Shown here in pieces: positions 20,305 through 31,476 of a stretch of 64,000 nucleotides of DNA (position 1 is the first letter of the stretch; each line of letters begins with the position of its first letter). The notes beneath the pieces were generated by a model. The model was not told the origin of the DNA. It ran no database searches and worked only from the letters and a program-made list of their open reading frames with translations. This DNA comes from Isoetes taiwanensis (taxonomy: Eukaryota > Streptophyta > Lycopodiopsida > Isoetales > Isoetaceae), in contig JAJEKV010000005.1 in NCBI GenBank assembly GCA_021234155.1, forward strand, positions 6,934,216 through 6,998,215, written 5' to 3'. Position numbers and translations under genes: made by a program.

Positions 20305-22470
20305 TCCAGTGAACAACCACTTAACTGGTTGTCTTTAGGTACTTCGCACTTCTATTATAAATTTTGGCTGCCCATTTTCAGATAAGAGCATGTCTTGGAT
20401 CATGTCTTCTATTATTCGTGATGGTGTCTCGTGATCATTCCTCTGCAGCAATGCAGGTAGATTTTAGAGCTTTTTTTTTTCCAGAATTTAAGATGATGAA
20501 GAGGATAGTTAGGCAGTTGCCTTTCTCTGACCATGCACTCGATGAGGAGGACCATGCACTCGATGAGGAGAACGGACCTCTAAATAGCAATATTGTCGCT
20601 CTTATGAGGTCCATCCAGCAGTCAATTGAGAGTCATGCGCGTGCTTTCTTCCTTAACAGCACCCTTTGTGTGCAGAGTGTGCAGCATAATCTCTGCTTCT
20701 GGATGATGCCTGCCATCAGTCCATTGGTAAGGAAAAGAAGAAAGAGAGGCCCAAGAAACCTCCTAGCATTTTGATTGCTGAACAGAATGCCAAGGATGAG
20801 TTGAAAAGCATAAGGATTTAGAGAAACAACTAAGAAGGGAAGTGAAGGAAAGAAGCAAACGGAGAAGCAAGAGGAACATGACAGATGCAAGCGGCAGAGG
20901 GTTGAGGCAGGGGAGAAGCAGAGGCAGGAAAAAGAGGAGAAGATAGGGAAGAATAAAAATGAGAAGTCCCCAACGCCTTGGATGTCAATGTCACCATCAC
21001 GATTAGTGGTGGTGATATCTAGGATGACTTGTATGATAGGTTTGTGGCTTTCTAGACCAGCAATATATTCCAGGCATGGTCGTGTAGAAAGTGGGTCTCA
21101 GCTAGACCACCTTTACCGGCAATATTTATTCTGCTTGTCACTTACAATGCCAGCTACTGTAAATGTGAGGATGAAGGAAGCACTAGATTGGGTTATAAAC
21201 AAGCTTGCAGGTGGCCTCATAATTTGCAAGGCCCATATGAACACACGCCTTTGCTTCGAGGGCGTGCTGGACTATTGTTCAAAGGATTCTAAGAAATTGC
21301 ACTACAAGAATCACATGAAACAGATGACCCAGAGCAGTTGGAGAGAGGCAAGACTTTGTAAGTGCTTTATAGAGCTAGGAAAATTAAGCATTGTGTTGTG
21401 CTTGACAATAGGAACATGCTTGGTTGCGCTTGGCACTTCGTGTTGTATCATGATCGGCAACAGAGAATGTCTAGTTTGTGTTATATGATTCCTAGGATGC
21501 TTCGCACTAGGAAGTTCGTGATGTCCCGTGATAGGTGCTGCCGTTTAAGTCCTCCAGAATTAGTTATGAGCCGGTAGAGGAAGTATGGCGTCTGACACTT
21601 GATCCTGACCATGCCTCAATTAGAGACGTTAAGTGTGTGATAAATGGCCTTCATCCAGATGAGAGCCCATTGATAAGATAAAGAAAAGATGTCGTAGAAT
21701 CTGGGACGATGCTATAGACTGCAGAGAACTTGACAAGTTGGATGCCATGCTATATGAGAAGGGTGATGAGAATGACAAGGACACTAATTTATATGTACAT
21801 GACTATGCTTCGGACCAAAGAACATGTTGAGGAATCCTTAACATTTGTGCCTTCTATTGATAGCAGGTTCCTTCCCTTCCAAGACTTCATTCCCTTGCAC
21901 TTTTCCGATGATTCCCTGGCTTTTGATAATGAGCTTCTATTACTGTACATGCTTTTTATTTGTGTTCTCTAATGGTGCCATTTGTTCTTGTAGATGAGAA
22001 TGTGGAGCAGGCATATAGTGGTAGCTCCATGTCGTCTCCCTTCTCGGCCTTCATTTCTATGGATATGGATTTGGTGGAGGCAGCTCCGCTTGTGTCAGCA
22101 TGATCTTTCTTTGATGTTGAGTGGCTGAAGAACCACACTTGGAATATTGTGCATGATTTGATGATGTCTCTCACAAACACACTTGATGTATGGAGAAAGC
22201 ACTGACGAGCATGGATTATCTTGGAATGCGAGTCACGGATTGAGATAGAAGAGTTTTTCATGCTAAGGTTAATCATGTACGTGCCATGCTGATCTTCCGG
22301 ATCCGTCACTTGGAGCAGCTTGCCATGGCGCATCCACGCACTATGCTTTCCTGAGTGCTGAATTTGTGTTTCAGATGTGTATATGTTTCTGTTCTTCTGT
22401 GAAAAACTTGTTCATTCTACATATGTTTCTGTCATATATATTTATGTCATGATCGCTTAGATGACTGGCA
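20305..22470. other. Decayed coding-like region, unassigned
   Basis: Open frames 20364-20774, 20982-21488 and 21362-21577 are of moderate length but match no family I know. A lysine/arginine-rich coiled-coil-like stretch (KKPPSILIAEQNAKDELK) appears in a shifted frame near 20748. A better-looking block (ARKIKHCVVLDNRNMLGCAW) lies near 21371. A 21-bp unit, GACCATGCACTCGATGAGGAG, is duplicated at 20529-20570. I take this as a pseudogene or unknown transposon remnant. Confidence 0.35.
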
Positions 22471-22474
22471 CCTT

Positions 22475-22632
22475 ACATCTTCGTGAAGAACCAAGTTCCA
22501 TAGCTCTGCGTCCGCTCCCCCAATCACAACCGCTGCCTGCTTCCCTACCTACCGGGTAGAGAACTGTTATGGGCGAGGAGGGATTCGAACCCCCGACACC
22601 GTGGTTCGTAGCGATCACCACGTGCTCTAATC
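22475..22632 (-). other. Nuclear insert of plastid DNA: trnR-ACG to trnN spacer
   Basis: The minus strand carries the 3' two-thirds of plastid tRNA-Arg(ACG): the anticodon arm with CTACGAACCACGG, the T arm GGGGGTTCGAATCCC and the acceptor strand CTCCTCGCCCA. It is followed by spacer sequence like plastid DNA between trnR and trnN (CGGACGCAGAGCTATGGAAC). The 5' part of the tRNA is missing; homology stops inside the D arm at about 22632. Six extra bases interrupt the anticodon stem. Confidence 0.8.
22569..22632 (-). pseudogene. trnR-ACG: Truncated plastid-type tRNA-Arg (ACG)
   Basis: The acceptor 3' strand, T arm, variable region and anticodon arm are present, but the 5' acceptor strand and most of the D arm are gone. 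A 6-base insertion (about 22608-22613) lies in the 5' half of the anticodon stem. It cannot fold as a tRNA. Confidence 0.85.
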
Positions 22633-22799
22633 CAGCATTAGCAAAAATGAGAAGATCCGCACGAGGCCATAGAAGGGTTGCCGTGCCTTGCGCTATTCCA
22701 ATCGCCCGTGCTTCTGCAATATGTATTGCCCTAACATCTTGCTCTTCCAAGGCCACTTTTGGTGCCTTCTTTGCCACCTTTTCTAATGCCTAATTTCAT

Positions 22800-22925
22800 G
22801 CTTTCCACATTAGATAACCAAACAAACAGAGAGTGATTCTTCATATAAACAAACAAAGAATGATTCTTCTGAGAGTGGTTCTTCATATAAACACACAAAG
22901 AATGATTCTTCATATGTTTCAGTTT
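22800..22925. repeat. Degenerate tandem repeats
   Basis: A unit like AACAAACAAAGAATGATTCT followed by TCATAT is repeated about three to four times with changes. It is simple, recently expanded intergenic repeat sequence. Confidence 0.6.
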
Positions 22926-22956
22926 ACCATTCAAAATACATGAGAAAGGATATGTA

Positions 22957-23022
22957 AAGAAATACAGGGGCATTTCCATAATATTTACAAAATACAAGGG
23001 CATTTTTATAAATTTCCCTTTT
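22957..23022. mobile_element. Lone MULE-family terminal repeat
   Basis: GGGGCATTTCCATAATATTT and AAGGGCATTTTTATAAATTT form a right-end terminal repeat, nearly identical to the complement of the left end at 27537-27600. I found no partner left end upstream, so this is a truncated copy. Confidence 0.7.
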
Positions 23023-23139
23023 AATAATTGTGTAAGTATAATAATAATAAATTGTATGCATCAAGTTGGTTGCAGGACAAGAAGATCCCAAGGTGGGGAG
23101 ACCCATGATGCTGCGGACAGCATTTCAAGGTGGGGAGAA

Positions 23140-24674
23140 TGTGACGTTCTAGTACAGTATACGGTACCAGGACGTATACTGTACTGCATCGTCACGCGTA
23201 CACGCCATCCCAATTGACGTGTACGCCGACGTGTAGTTAAGCAAGTAGCACCCTAGGGGACAATTTGCAAGTGTGTGCACATTTATTCATGTGTACACTT
23301 TAGCCCACTTAATTAATATAGGCAAGTGGGCCACATCCATTTATCCCACAAGCCCAAGGGTTGATGGAAACCCTAGCCCTAACTTATAGCCGCACCTGAA
23401 ACCCTAACTTTCCATTTTCGTCCACAGCCTTCTAGAACTCTGTTTCGCTTGCCCCAAGAGCCAATCTCGACTCCCGAAGTCTGTCTGAGCAGCCTACCTC
23501 ATCAGCTTCCCTTTCTAGCTTCATCTTCAAGCAGTTCTGCAGCATGGACGCGTTCAGAGCAGAAGGAGCAAGCCAGGGCTCAGGTATTTTGCCAATTCAA
23601 TAGTCTAATCCGCCTCCCAGGCATAGTGTAAGTAGGTTTAGCCTATTGAATTGCCCATAGCAGCCATCTAGACCTCTAGATATCAAACCATAACTAAAGA
23701 ACCTAACTCTGTGATTTAGATTAAATCTTATTCTTTAGTTCTTCTATGATATGTATGTGATGATGATCTCTGTGGAAACATTGTATTGGGAAGGGGGGTA
23801 GAGGCCTTAAAAGCCTAATAGTCTGATGCTCCTAGTTAGCCCTCTTTAATGCACTATTAAATTCGACCTGTGTACAAGAGCCACACCTGGTTGTGGGTGG
23901 AGGGGCCAGACTGGCTTACAAGGAGGTTCATGTCCTGACTCATGATCACGTCCCTCTGGTAGTAAAGCCTATCGGGGACTACAGTGCACTAGGCCTAATG
24001 CTCTGCCACTACGTGCGGGCTTTGCATGGGTTCGACACTCTTGGGGTGGTGTACACCTTCCATGGAGTTCAGTCGAGTATGGGCAGTGGCCCTCTAGTCA
24101 CCTTGAGTCAGCATGCCAATCTCTGGTGGGAGCAATCCCTACCTGCCCCATCGGAACTGGGGAGATGCAACCCAGGAGTAGCCCCTCTGGCTACGCATCC
24201 GGCGGGCTATAGTCAGGTCCCAAGACTTTTCAACCTACTCTGCAAAGTGTGCACAGGAGGGGCGGATGGAGTGGACTACCCTAAGCCATGTTCTTATGCC
24301 AGCCAAATCCATTTGCCATGAATTCTGTCTGCCATGACTTCTGGAGGCCCAAGCCGTCAGTCATCCCTCATGAGTCTGAGCCTTGGGTAGAATCTCTATA
24401 TGTGATGTACTGATCTTTGCCTATGCAGATATATGGTGAGCCATCCTTCGTGATGGTGATGTTGACGTATTTGTACTTACATGTATGTTTACGCTTCCGC
24501 AGCTAGGTAGGCCCTGAGGGAGACAGGGTAAAATGACCCCTTCATTCTTCCCACTGGAACTCGTCAAGGTTGCAGTGACACGTGGAGGGCCTTGTATCAG
24601 CGTGGAGCTGGTATGGGGGATGAACTCCTGTTTGTATACGGTGAGTGCACCGTATATGAGTAGGGGACGTCACA
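23140..24674 (+). repeat. LTR of a gypsy-type retrotransposon (3' LTR, rest of element lost)
   Basis: The LTR begins TGTGACGTTC and ends GACGTCACA. It is preceded by the purine-rich AAGGTGGGGAGAA, a typical polypurine tract, so it is a 3' LTR with only about 70 bp of internal sequence left. The last 450 bp align with 38150-38585 and 42935-43395 (for example GCACAGGAGGGGCGGATGGA). Open frames inside (such as 23893-24321) are LTR sequence and not genes. Confidence 0.8.
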
Positions 24675-26390
24675 GATTCGATATAAAATATTATATTGTG
24701 ATCAGGCCAAATCATATTCAATTCACTAATCTTAAACTATCATGAAGTGAAAACAGAAGTTAATTTTCCTTTAGAAAAATGATTTAAGGCCTATTTGCCT
24801 TGTATTTCTATGTCTATTTGAATGCAGCATGTAAACATACTCGTATCCATTCAAAAAAAACTTGTTATGATTCAATCTTTAATTTAGAGAAAGAAAAACA
24901 AGTGTGTTCATTGAAGACAAGAGTGAGCTCTTTTTTATTAAACAACCCAATATAGTAGGCATCATAACTTTTTCCTTAAACATTTAAAGCATAGATAAAC
25001 AATAGAAATATAAGGCTCCAAACTGTTTCAATATTGGAAGCACAACTAAGTAGGAGCAAGCCTATCAAGTTCCTTGCTTTGCTATTTTTTGGACAAACGA
25101 ATCACCTTATTGTTTTTCACAAACAAATCCTTTATTCTGGTTCATTACGTTCTCAAAGATAGTGTTTAGGAAACGTACCATGTCCTCTTTTTTGCTTAAA
25201 GCAAGCAAAACCATAGATCAAATTGACAGTGATAGATGTTCCTTGAAGCAACATTCTCCAAAAAGAACTTCAGAATAATATAAGTAGAACTGGAAATGAT
25301 GCTCTAGTTACTTGCGTTTAAACAAGCTTATATTAGCTTTAATCCAGGTAACAAAGCAGGAAATGACAGGTAATCTGTAGAGCACCCATGGCTTAACGCC
25401 CTTTACCCAACTATACCTTATAGTTATGATCAGAAATAGGAAGTAAATTGTCGACCATAAATATAATAATAACATAGAAATAAATTGTAGATCATAAACA
25501 TAATAATAACATAGAAAGCAATTTTAGTGATGGAAAACAAACTGTTCTAAAAACTTAGAGTCGTCTTCATCATCTGCATTATCGTTTGTGTCCTGATATT
25601 ATGCAGAATTTGCCAGATTAACTGTACTAGAACTAGCAGCACTTTTGCTTAATAAATATTTCTACATGTCCACAACTTTTTTAGCCATTTCTTTATTGAC
25701 TTCAGCACCCAGGCCTGCTTTCTTAACCATCTCTAGCAGAGTATTTCTAGAAAGGTCTTTGATGGCTGTGCCATCAGGTTTTCCATGGTCATTGAGTAGA
25801 GCATTGTACGATCCACCGTTCTAATGCCTGGAGCTCTCAATGAGTTTGCCTGAAGATAAATGTATGCCAACGAACACAAGCCATGCAGAAAGGAAAATAA
25901 GCAAACTATACCTACATTTGATATTACAGAGTACATTCTTGATGTGGGCTATGACCGTGGACTTGACTCCAAGTGCCAAGTCAGAAGAACTTGCTCCACC
26001 AAAACTCAAAGAGAGAGGGAGGGAGGGAGAGCTCACATGATAGCGAATTTTGTGGGAGAGATGATGAGAGAGGCCAGGAGGGGCGACAGTGGATCCACTC
26101 TCACCTTTTTTTTTTTAGGTTTGAGAGAAGATTTTTAGGTTAACTAGCCTGTAGGCCATTCGAATAGGTCCACACTGGTTAACCTCTTTTTCCTTCTTTC
26201 TTTTTGCAGGCAGGGTAGTGCCGAGCTGGCTTGGGCATTTCAGATAAGGGCATTTCGTGTAGGGCATAGACAGCCATAGCCATAGATATGGAGAAGGGCA
26301 CTCTGTTCCGGTAGCATTGCCATGCACGAAGGATGTTCTGATTATCAACGAATCCAGTCTGCCCATAGCTTCCATATTCCGACTACAAAG
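24675..26390. other. A+T-rich intergenic sequence; no gene recognised
   Basis: No open frame of note or known domain is seen on either strand. Short frames around 25733-26138 have no recognisable motifs. Confidence 0.6.
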
Positions 26391-26659
26391 ATGAAGTTGA
26401 AGCTGCCTTGTTTCTACTGCAAATTACTATGAAGATGAAGAGGGATTTGCAAGTTCATATCCAATGAGTTCACCAACTTAACCAATTCCTATGAATAGAG
26501 GATTTGCTTAGATTTCGGGGTTCTATGAAGCTGAAGCTGCCTTATTTCTACTGCAAATTACTGTGAAGATATAGAGGGATTTGCAACTTCATATCCAATG
26601 AGTTCAACCGGCTTAACCAATTCCTACGAATGGAGGATTTGCTTAGATTTTGGGGTTCT
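26391..26659. repeat. Two tandem copies of a 134-bp unit
   Basis: ATGAAGTTGAAGCTGCCTTG at 26391 recurs at 26525 as ATGAAGCTGAAGCTGCCTTA. The whole unit of about 134 bp is duplicated with a few percent divergence, ending in GATTTGCTTAGATTT.. GGGGTTC in both copies. Confidence 0.85.
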
Positions 26660-27169
26660 ATGACGGAGGAGAATAATTCAAAAACATAGCGCCAACAAGG
26701 CCCAATCGTTTAATTGCTTGGCGGATTCATGCAAAGGCCAGATTTATGCTTTTCAGGGTTGAATAAAACAAAAAGAACATCTGGGAGAATAAAACCCGCT
26801 GCCAAGCCAAAGGAGGCATGACAAAATCCGTTATTCTCAAAATTCGTGTCTTGTCAAAAAATTTCTTCTCTGAAATCTGTAAAAGAGGTAGGACAGTAGA
26901 TGAGGGTGATAGCTAGGGCTATGGGAAGGACTTAAGCTATGCAAGAAATGAACAACATTTCCATTTCACTGCATTATCTAGCAAAGCTTCTATCCATCCC
27001 GAGTGTGTTTTAAAAAAAAACCATTATCGCACTTTAACCGGCAGGCGTTTGGATCCAAGCATTCCTGGCCATTGATTCATGCCCTGTGATAGGGCATAAC
27101 AGGCAATCAAAACTTCTGGGAGGCACAACAGCGTGCACAACGGTGGTCAGGGCAAGCAGACTTCTGGGA

Positions 27170-27295
27170 GGGACATCCCCGAACCTATGATAATCGATCT
27201 GGACAGCCCCGAACCTCTGATAATCGAGCTGTGCAGCCTCCCAAACCTCTGATAACCCATCTGCTGCCTGTCCGAACCTCTGATAATCCAGCAAT
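27170..27295. repeat. Four tandem copies of a ~31-bp unit
   Basis: CCGAACCTCTGATAATC and variants recur four times at about 31-bp spacing just upstream of the large hairpin. Confidence 0.85.
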
Positions 27296-27322
27296 GGATG
27301 AGGCAGCTTGCCTGCCCGGTTA

Positions 27323-27430
27323 AAGGGGATAAACACCCCTGCTCGCCCATTACCTCAGATAAACTGGCTCGCCCCTCCGGGCTCGCCAGTTTATCTGAGG
27401 TAATGGGCTCTCAGGGGTGTTTATCCCCTT
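27323..27430. repeat. Large foldback hairpin, 50-bp arms and 8-bp loop
   Basis: The arm at 27323-27372 starts AAGGGGATAAACACCCCTG and continues with GCCCATTACCTCAGATAAAC. The arm at 27381-27430 is its complement at about 45 of 50 positions; the only mismatches form two small internal bulges. It could be a foldback element or a hairpin RNA source. Confidence 0.92.
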
Positions 27431-27536
27431 CTTCTACGTTAGCCTAATACAATCTGTTATCGTTGAATATGTGACATAAATCTCATTTTTTTACGTAAAT
27501 CTATGGGCATAAATCTAATATTCATGTTATAAATTA

Positions 27537-29844
27537 GGGAAATTTATAAAAATGCCCTTGTATTTTGTAAATATTATGGAAATGCCCCTGTATTTCTTGT
27601 AATTATGAATATGCCCCTACACAACAAATGCAATGGCTCTTTCAGTGAATTTGGCGTGCATTCCAGCTTAATCGGCCACTCCAGGTAGAGGGCTTTGCAA
27701 ATTCAAGCTCCAAAACCATTTTTCACAGTCCATTTCATGGTCCAATTTGCCTTTCGGAATTTTATTTCATTTCTCCTTGTCTCTCCACGAAATCAAAGCT
27801 TTGGAATTTGAAGGAAAGAAGAGTGTTCAAAAATCGTTAGAATTGGAAGGAAAGAACGGGGCGCTCAAGAATCATGGATAACACGGTATGTATTTTGCAT
27901 TCTCTTTAGTTGTTTCTTGTATCAATAAGAACATAATTAGCATAGATAAATCTGCCTCATCCTGCAGGAATTATCTCCTTTTTACAAGTAGCATGGAACT
28001 GGTTAAAGGACAGGTATTTGATACCATGCTAGAGGTTAAGAATCTTGTTCGATCACATGCCGTTACAACTCATACTGAATTCAAAGTGCTCAAGTCTGAT
28101 ACATGTAGATATAGAGTAAAGTGTAGATAAGAGAAATGTAAATGGCATTTATTTGCTTTTGCAATTGCTGGTGGGCCAAGATGCGAGATCCGTGCAATAG
28201 GTGAGCATATTTGTGCTAGTATTCAACAGTTGAGCAACAAAGAAGCATCTTCTAGCTGGTTGGCAAGGAAGTATCATGACAAGTTTAGAGAGCATCCACA
28301 TTACAAACCGTCTGAATTAATAGTGATCTAATAAGGGAAGATGGTGTCATGATAACTTATGCAATGGCTTACAATGCAAAAGAGATGGCTATGAACATAA
28401 TAAATGGGGATTATAAAAGAGGATATAGAAAGTTCCATGCCTGGTGTCAGAAATTGTTAGACAGTAATCCAGGAAGTAAAGTCGCTATTCAAGAGAGTGG
28501 AGGATGTTTTTACAGATTATTTATTACAGACGCATATAGCTGAGTATATTAATCATGCTAGACAGTACATAATTTTGCCCTCAAATGGAATTGTTTTTTA
28601 GGTCATCACACCAGAGCCACTCAAATGTTCCAGATGCGGACAATATGGATGGCACAATCGCAAGGGTTGTAGAAACTCAATTGCAGATTGATGCATATTT
28701 TTTTGAATTGAGTTGCTGAATTGTTCTTGTATCATTTACTTGATTTGATAAATTGTTATGAAATCTCCGGTTGATGTGAAATGGATTTGAGCAGGTAAAA
28801 TGAGTCATTGAAATGTTATTGTAGTTGTAAATTCAGGAATGCACTGGTATGCTGCTTAATTTCAAGCAGAAACTGTGTATTAGCTTTTGTTGTCTCAGAA
28901 TTGTCTCAAATTATACATGTCAAAACACGATGCAGATTATTAGTCAATAAGCAATAGCAGCAATACTTGGCAATAATACTTTATCCATTCCATATTGTTC
29001 TTTACAAGTAGTTCCGTAGCATTTGAATTCATTGTCATTGAAGTCCCCTTGTAGTGTCAGAAACTGAAATCTCATGTGGTGTATCTTGTTGTTGCATCAC
29101 AGTTGTCTAAAATAACAGTCTCACGTCTTTCTTCTATATGACTGCTATTGCTCTTTACAAGTAGTTGTAGAGCATTTAAATTCCCTGTCATTATCGCCTC
29201 CCTTGTAACTGAAATGTCATATGATATATCTGATTGCTGCATCTGAAATAACTGGTCTCAAATTATTACTCATACTTGTAAGAGTTGGCTCATGGTCATG
29301 CTCTTATTACTAACAGAGACAGATGTGATTTTCATGAGATGAGACAGACGTGCAAATCATTCAACGTTTCTGAGCTGTTACTTTTCAAAGGAATCAAGAC
29401 ACATTGCATTTTCTCTAACCGGAGATGCATCTGCAATAGTTCAAAGATGTAAATTATCATCTCAGAAATGATCTTCTGCTCTGATACCAAAATCTAAGAT
29501 ACAACAAAACTACAAATTTGCCTATGAAATACCTTATGAGGACAGATTCCTCTTCAAAACCGATTTGTCCTAATGCTTTAATGATGCCATAAGAGTACTG
29601 GATGCTGCTATGTGAAGACTAAATGACGATTGCCTTTGGAATGCGACGAATGAATCAGATATCAAATTTGTAGAGGAAAATCTGTGGGAAAATTCATAGA
29701 GATAGGCACCTGTTCTTCTTCGTATCTTAGAGAAAACGAGATCTTGTTGTCGTAGAAAAAGTTAGGGCATTTTCATAATTAATAAAAATACAAGGGCAAT
29801 TTCATTATTTCTAACAAATACAAGGGCATTCTTATAAATTGCCC
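27537..29844 (+). mobile_element. Mutator-like element with a defective transposase gene
   Basis: The left end GGGAAATTTATAAAAATGCC and right end GGCATTCTTATAAATTGCCC are inverted copies, each with two or three AATGCCCYTGTATTT modules. They match the terminal repeats of 933-1826 and 9233-10158. The interior encodes part of a MuDR-type transposase, so this copy ties the family to Mutator. The flanks (TATAAATTA and TTATTAAAA) do not give a clean 9-bp duplication. About 1.1 kb between the zinc knuckle and the right end shows nothing coding. Confidence 0.88.
27995..28690 (+). pseudogene. MuDR-type transposase, internally deleted
   Basis: The N-terminal DNA-binding (MuDR) domain is readable: KGQVFDTMLEVKNLV, FKVLKSDTCRYRVKC, then, after a TAA at 28128-28130, CKWHLFAFAIAG, CEIRAIGEHIC and SSWLARKYHDKFREHP. 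A frameshift leads to 28349-28543 (YNAKEMAMNIINGDYKRGYR, SNPGSKVAI), the part before the catalytic domain. The DDE domain is absent. A C-terminal zinc knuckle follows at about 28605-28690 (KCSRCGQYGWHNRKGCRN), with one residue more than usual between the second cysteine and the histidine. The protein would recognise the element's ends in an intact copy. Confidence 0.85.
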
Positions 29845-29849
29845 TTATT

Positions 29850-30695
29850 AAAATTATCCTAAGGTAATATTTTTAGAACATTATTACTATGACATTATAT
29901 TATCCCAATAACTTATCAATTCATAACTTCATTAAAGGAAGGTACTTACTAGCCTCACTTAATACAACATTTAAGTTTATCAAGATTTAACAATTTCATA
30001 TACAATTATCCTTCGAGGTACTCTTCATTCCTTGCAACGCATTCCAACAAAACTTGTGTTACAAGTCTTCGTAGCTCGACCTCCTTGCCCTCCGGAGCAC
30101 TCTATTGGCCTGCAGGTCGACATTACGTTAATACCATTTTAATTATTAATAAAATTATGGTTATAAGGGAACCACCCATCTAATTAACTAAATGAATGCA
30201 TGACTAATCTCCCGACGTAGGAAGAGGATGCTTCTTCCATCGTGGCCATGGAGACAGCGCCCTATAATGCCTATACCACGCACTCGATCATGGCCCATGA
30301 GGGTTTAAGCGTAAGGATCGTTTAAGACGATCCTATCATAGCCCATGATTGGGTGCTACCTTATGCATGACCTCCCTGATCATGCATACCCCAGTGCATC
30401 ATGGCCCAAAGGGTTTAAGCTAGAGAACATCCCTGATGATCTCATCCTCGCCCATGTTCACTTCTACCTTCAATCGCATGTCCTTCCCCTATGGATATGC
30501 TTACATTACGGTGCAACATTTCTCATGTTCACCATTTGCCTAACTAATTCAAGCAAAACCGCGGTCATGTTTACAATGACATTACACCACGTCCTAGATA
30601 TCATCGTAGTGGTCCCATCATCGGTAATTACGCATGCAACCCATACCTAGCATAGGCTACATGCGTAGATTAATCTTAACTACACATCAATTAAT
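29850..30695 (-). repeat. 3' non-coding and probable LTR sequence of the minus-strand gypsy element
   Basis: No gene is seen. Motifs such as CAGTGCATCATGGCCC and CTCGCCCATG between about 30280 and 30470 are the complement of repeats at 63613-63880, which follow the chromodomain of the second gypsy copy. I infer a shared LTR or 3' UTR, but the exact ends are not defined. Confidence 0.55.
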
Positions 30696-31404
30696 CTAGG
30701 CATAAATCGACATGCCTGAGCCGATTACTTCGGAGATGACCTTGCTGTCCCATTGCTCCATGAACTGCGGGTACTGCCTTATCAGGTCCTTCTTAAGTAC
30801 CCATGTCGCGCCTTCCACCGGCAAGTCTTTCCACTTGACCAAATATTGGAGGAACTCTGATCTCCTTGTCTTCTTGGTCGCCTTATCAAGGATCAAGTCT
30901 GGGACTATCTCTAGCTGCTCTTCTGTCATTTTCAACAACGTTGGCGTGTCCAAGACTTCTTCTAGATTTGGAGTATGCTTCTTCAACAAACTCATATGGA
31001 AGACTTTATGAATTTTCAGGTGCGCTGGCAGCTCTAACTTATAGGATTGGTTACCTACTCTCTTGGCTATTCTGAAAGGGCCAGCCCACCTTGGAGCAAG
31101 CTTCTTACAATTTCCGATGCGGAGCTTTGCCTGCTTCACTTTGATCTTGAGCCAGACGTTGTCGCCAATCTGGAACTCTCTGACCATCCGGTGCTTGTCG
31201 ACGACGCTCTTTTGTCGACTCTTTGCTGCGAGAAGATATCCTCGGACCTCTTCTACCAGCTGCTGCATGTCGGCCAACATTTGCTGTGAAACCTCTACAT
31301 TTGACACAGGATTGTGCCAAGTGTCTGGAGTTAGACATTGGTAGCCGTAGTTGATCATGAACGACGACATCTGGGATGATTCCTGCTTGGTGCTATTATA
31401 AGCG
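30696..31404 (-). pseudogene. Gypsy chromovirus integrase C-terminus and chromodomain
   Basis: The minus-strand frame 30696-31370 (224 codons) covers the integrase C-terminal region: LLAAKSRQKSVVDKHR, FQIGDNVWLKI and KLAPRWAGPFRI, the GPF/Y module, then LKIHKVFHMSLLKKH. It ends in a chromodomain (EFLQYLVKWKDLPVEGATW). This identifies the Tekay-like chromovirus branch, whose chromodomain directs insertion to marked chromatin. The upstream integrase core is displaced to 33631-33790 by the copia insertion at 31405-33630. This segment is open, but the element as a whole is truncated. Confidence 0.9.
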
Positions 31405-31476
31405 TGTCGAGATATATGATATCGAGATCACCATCCTGCAGCAGTTCCAGCACCTGCAGCGGTCCCAGCACCTGCA

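Noticed and set aside
22569-22632. Functional tRNA-Arg gene
   Set aside because: The 5' acceptor strand and most of the D arm are missing and the anticodon stem is interrupted.
23893-24321. 142-codon frame
   Set aside because: It is inside the LTR at 23140-24674 and shares its sequence with the other LTRs.
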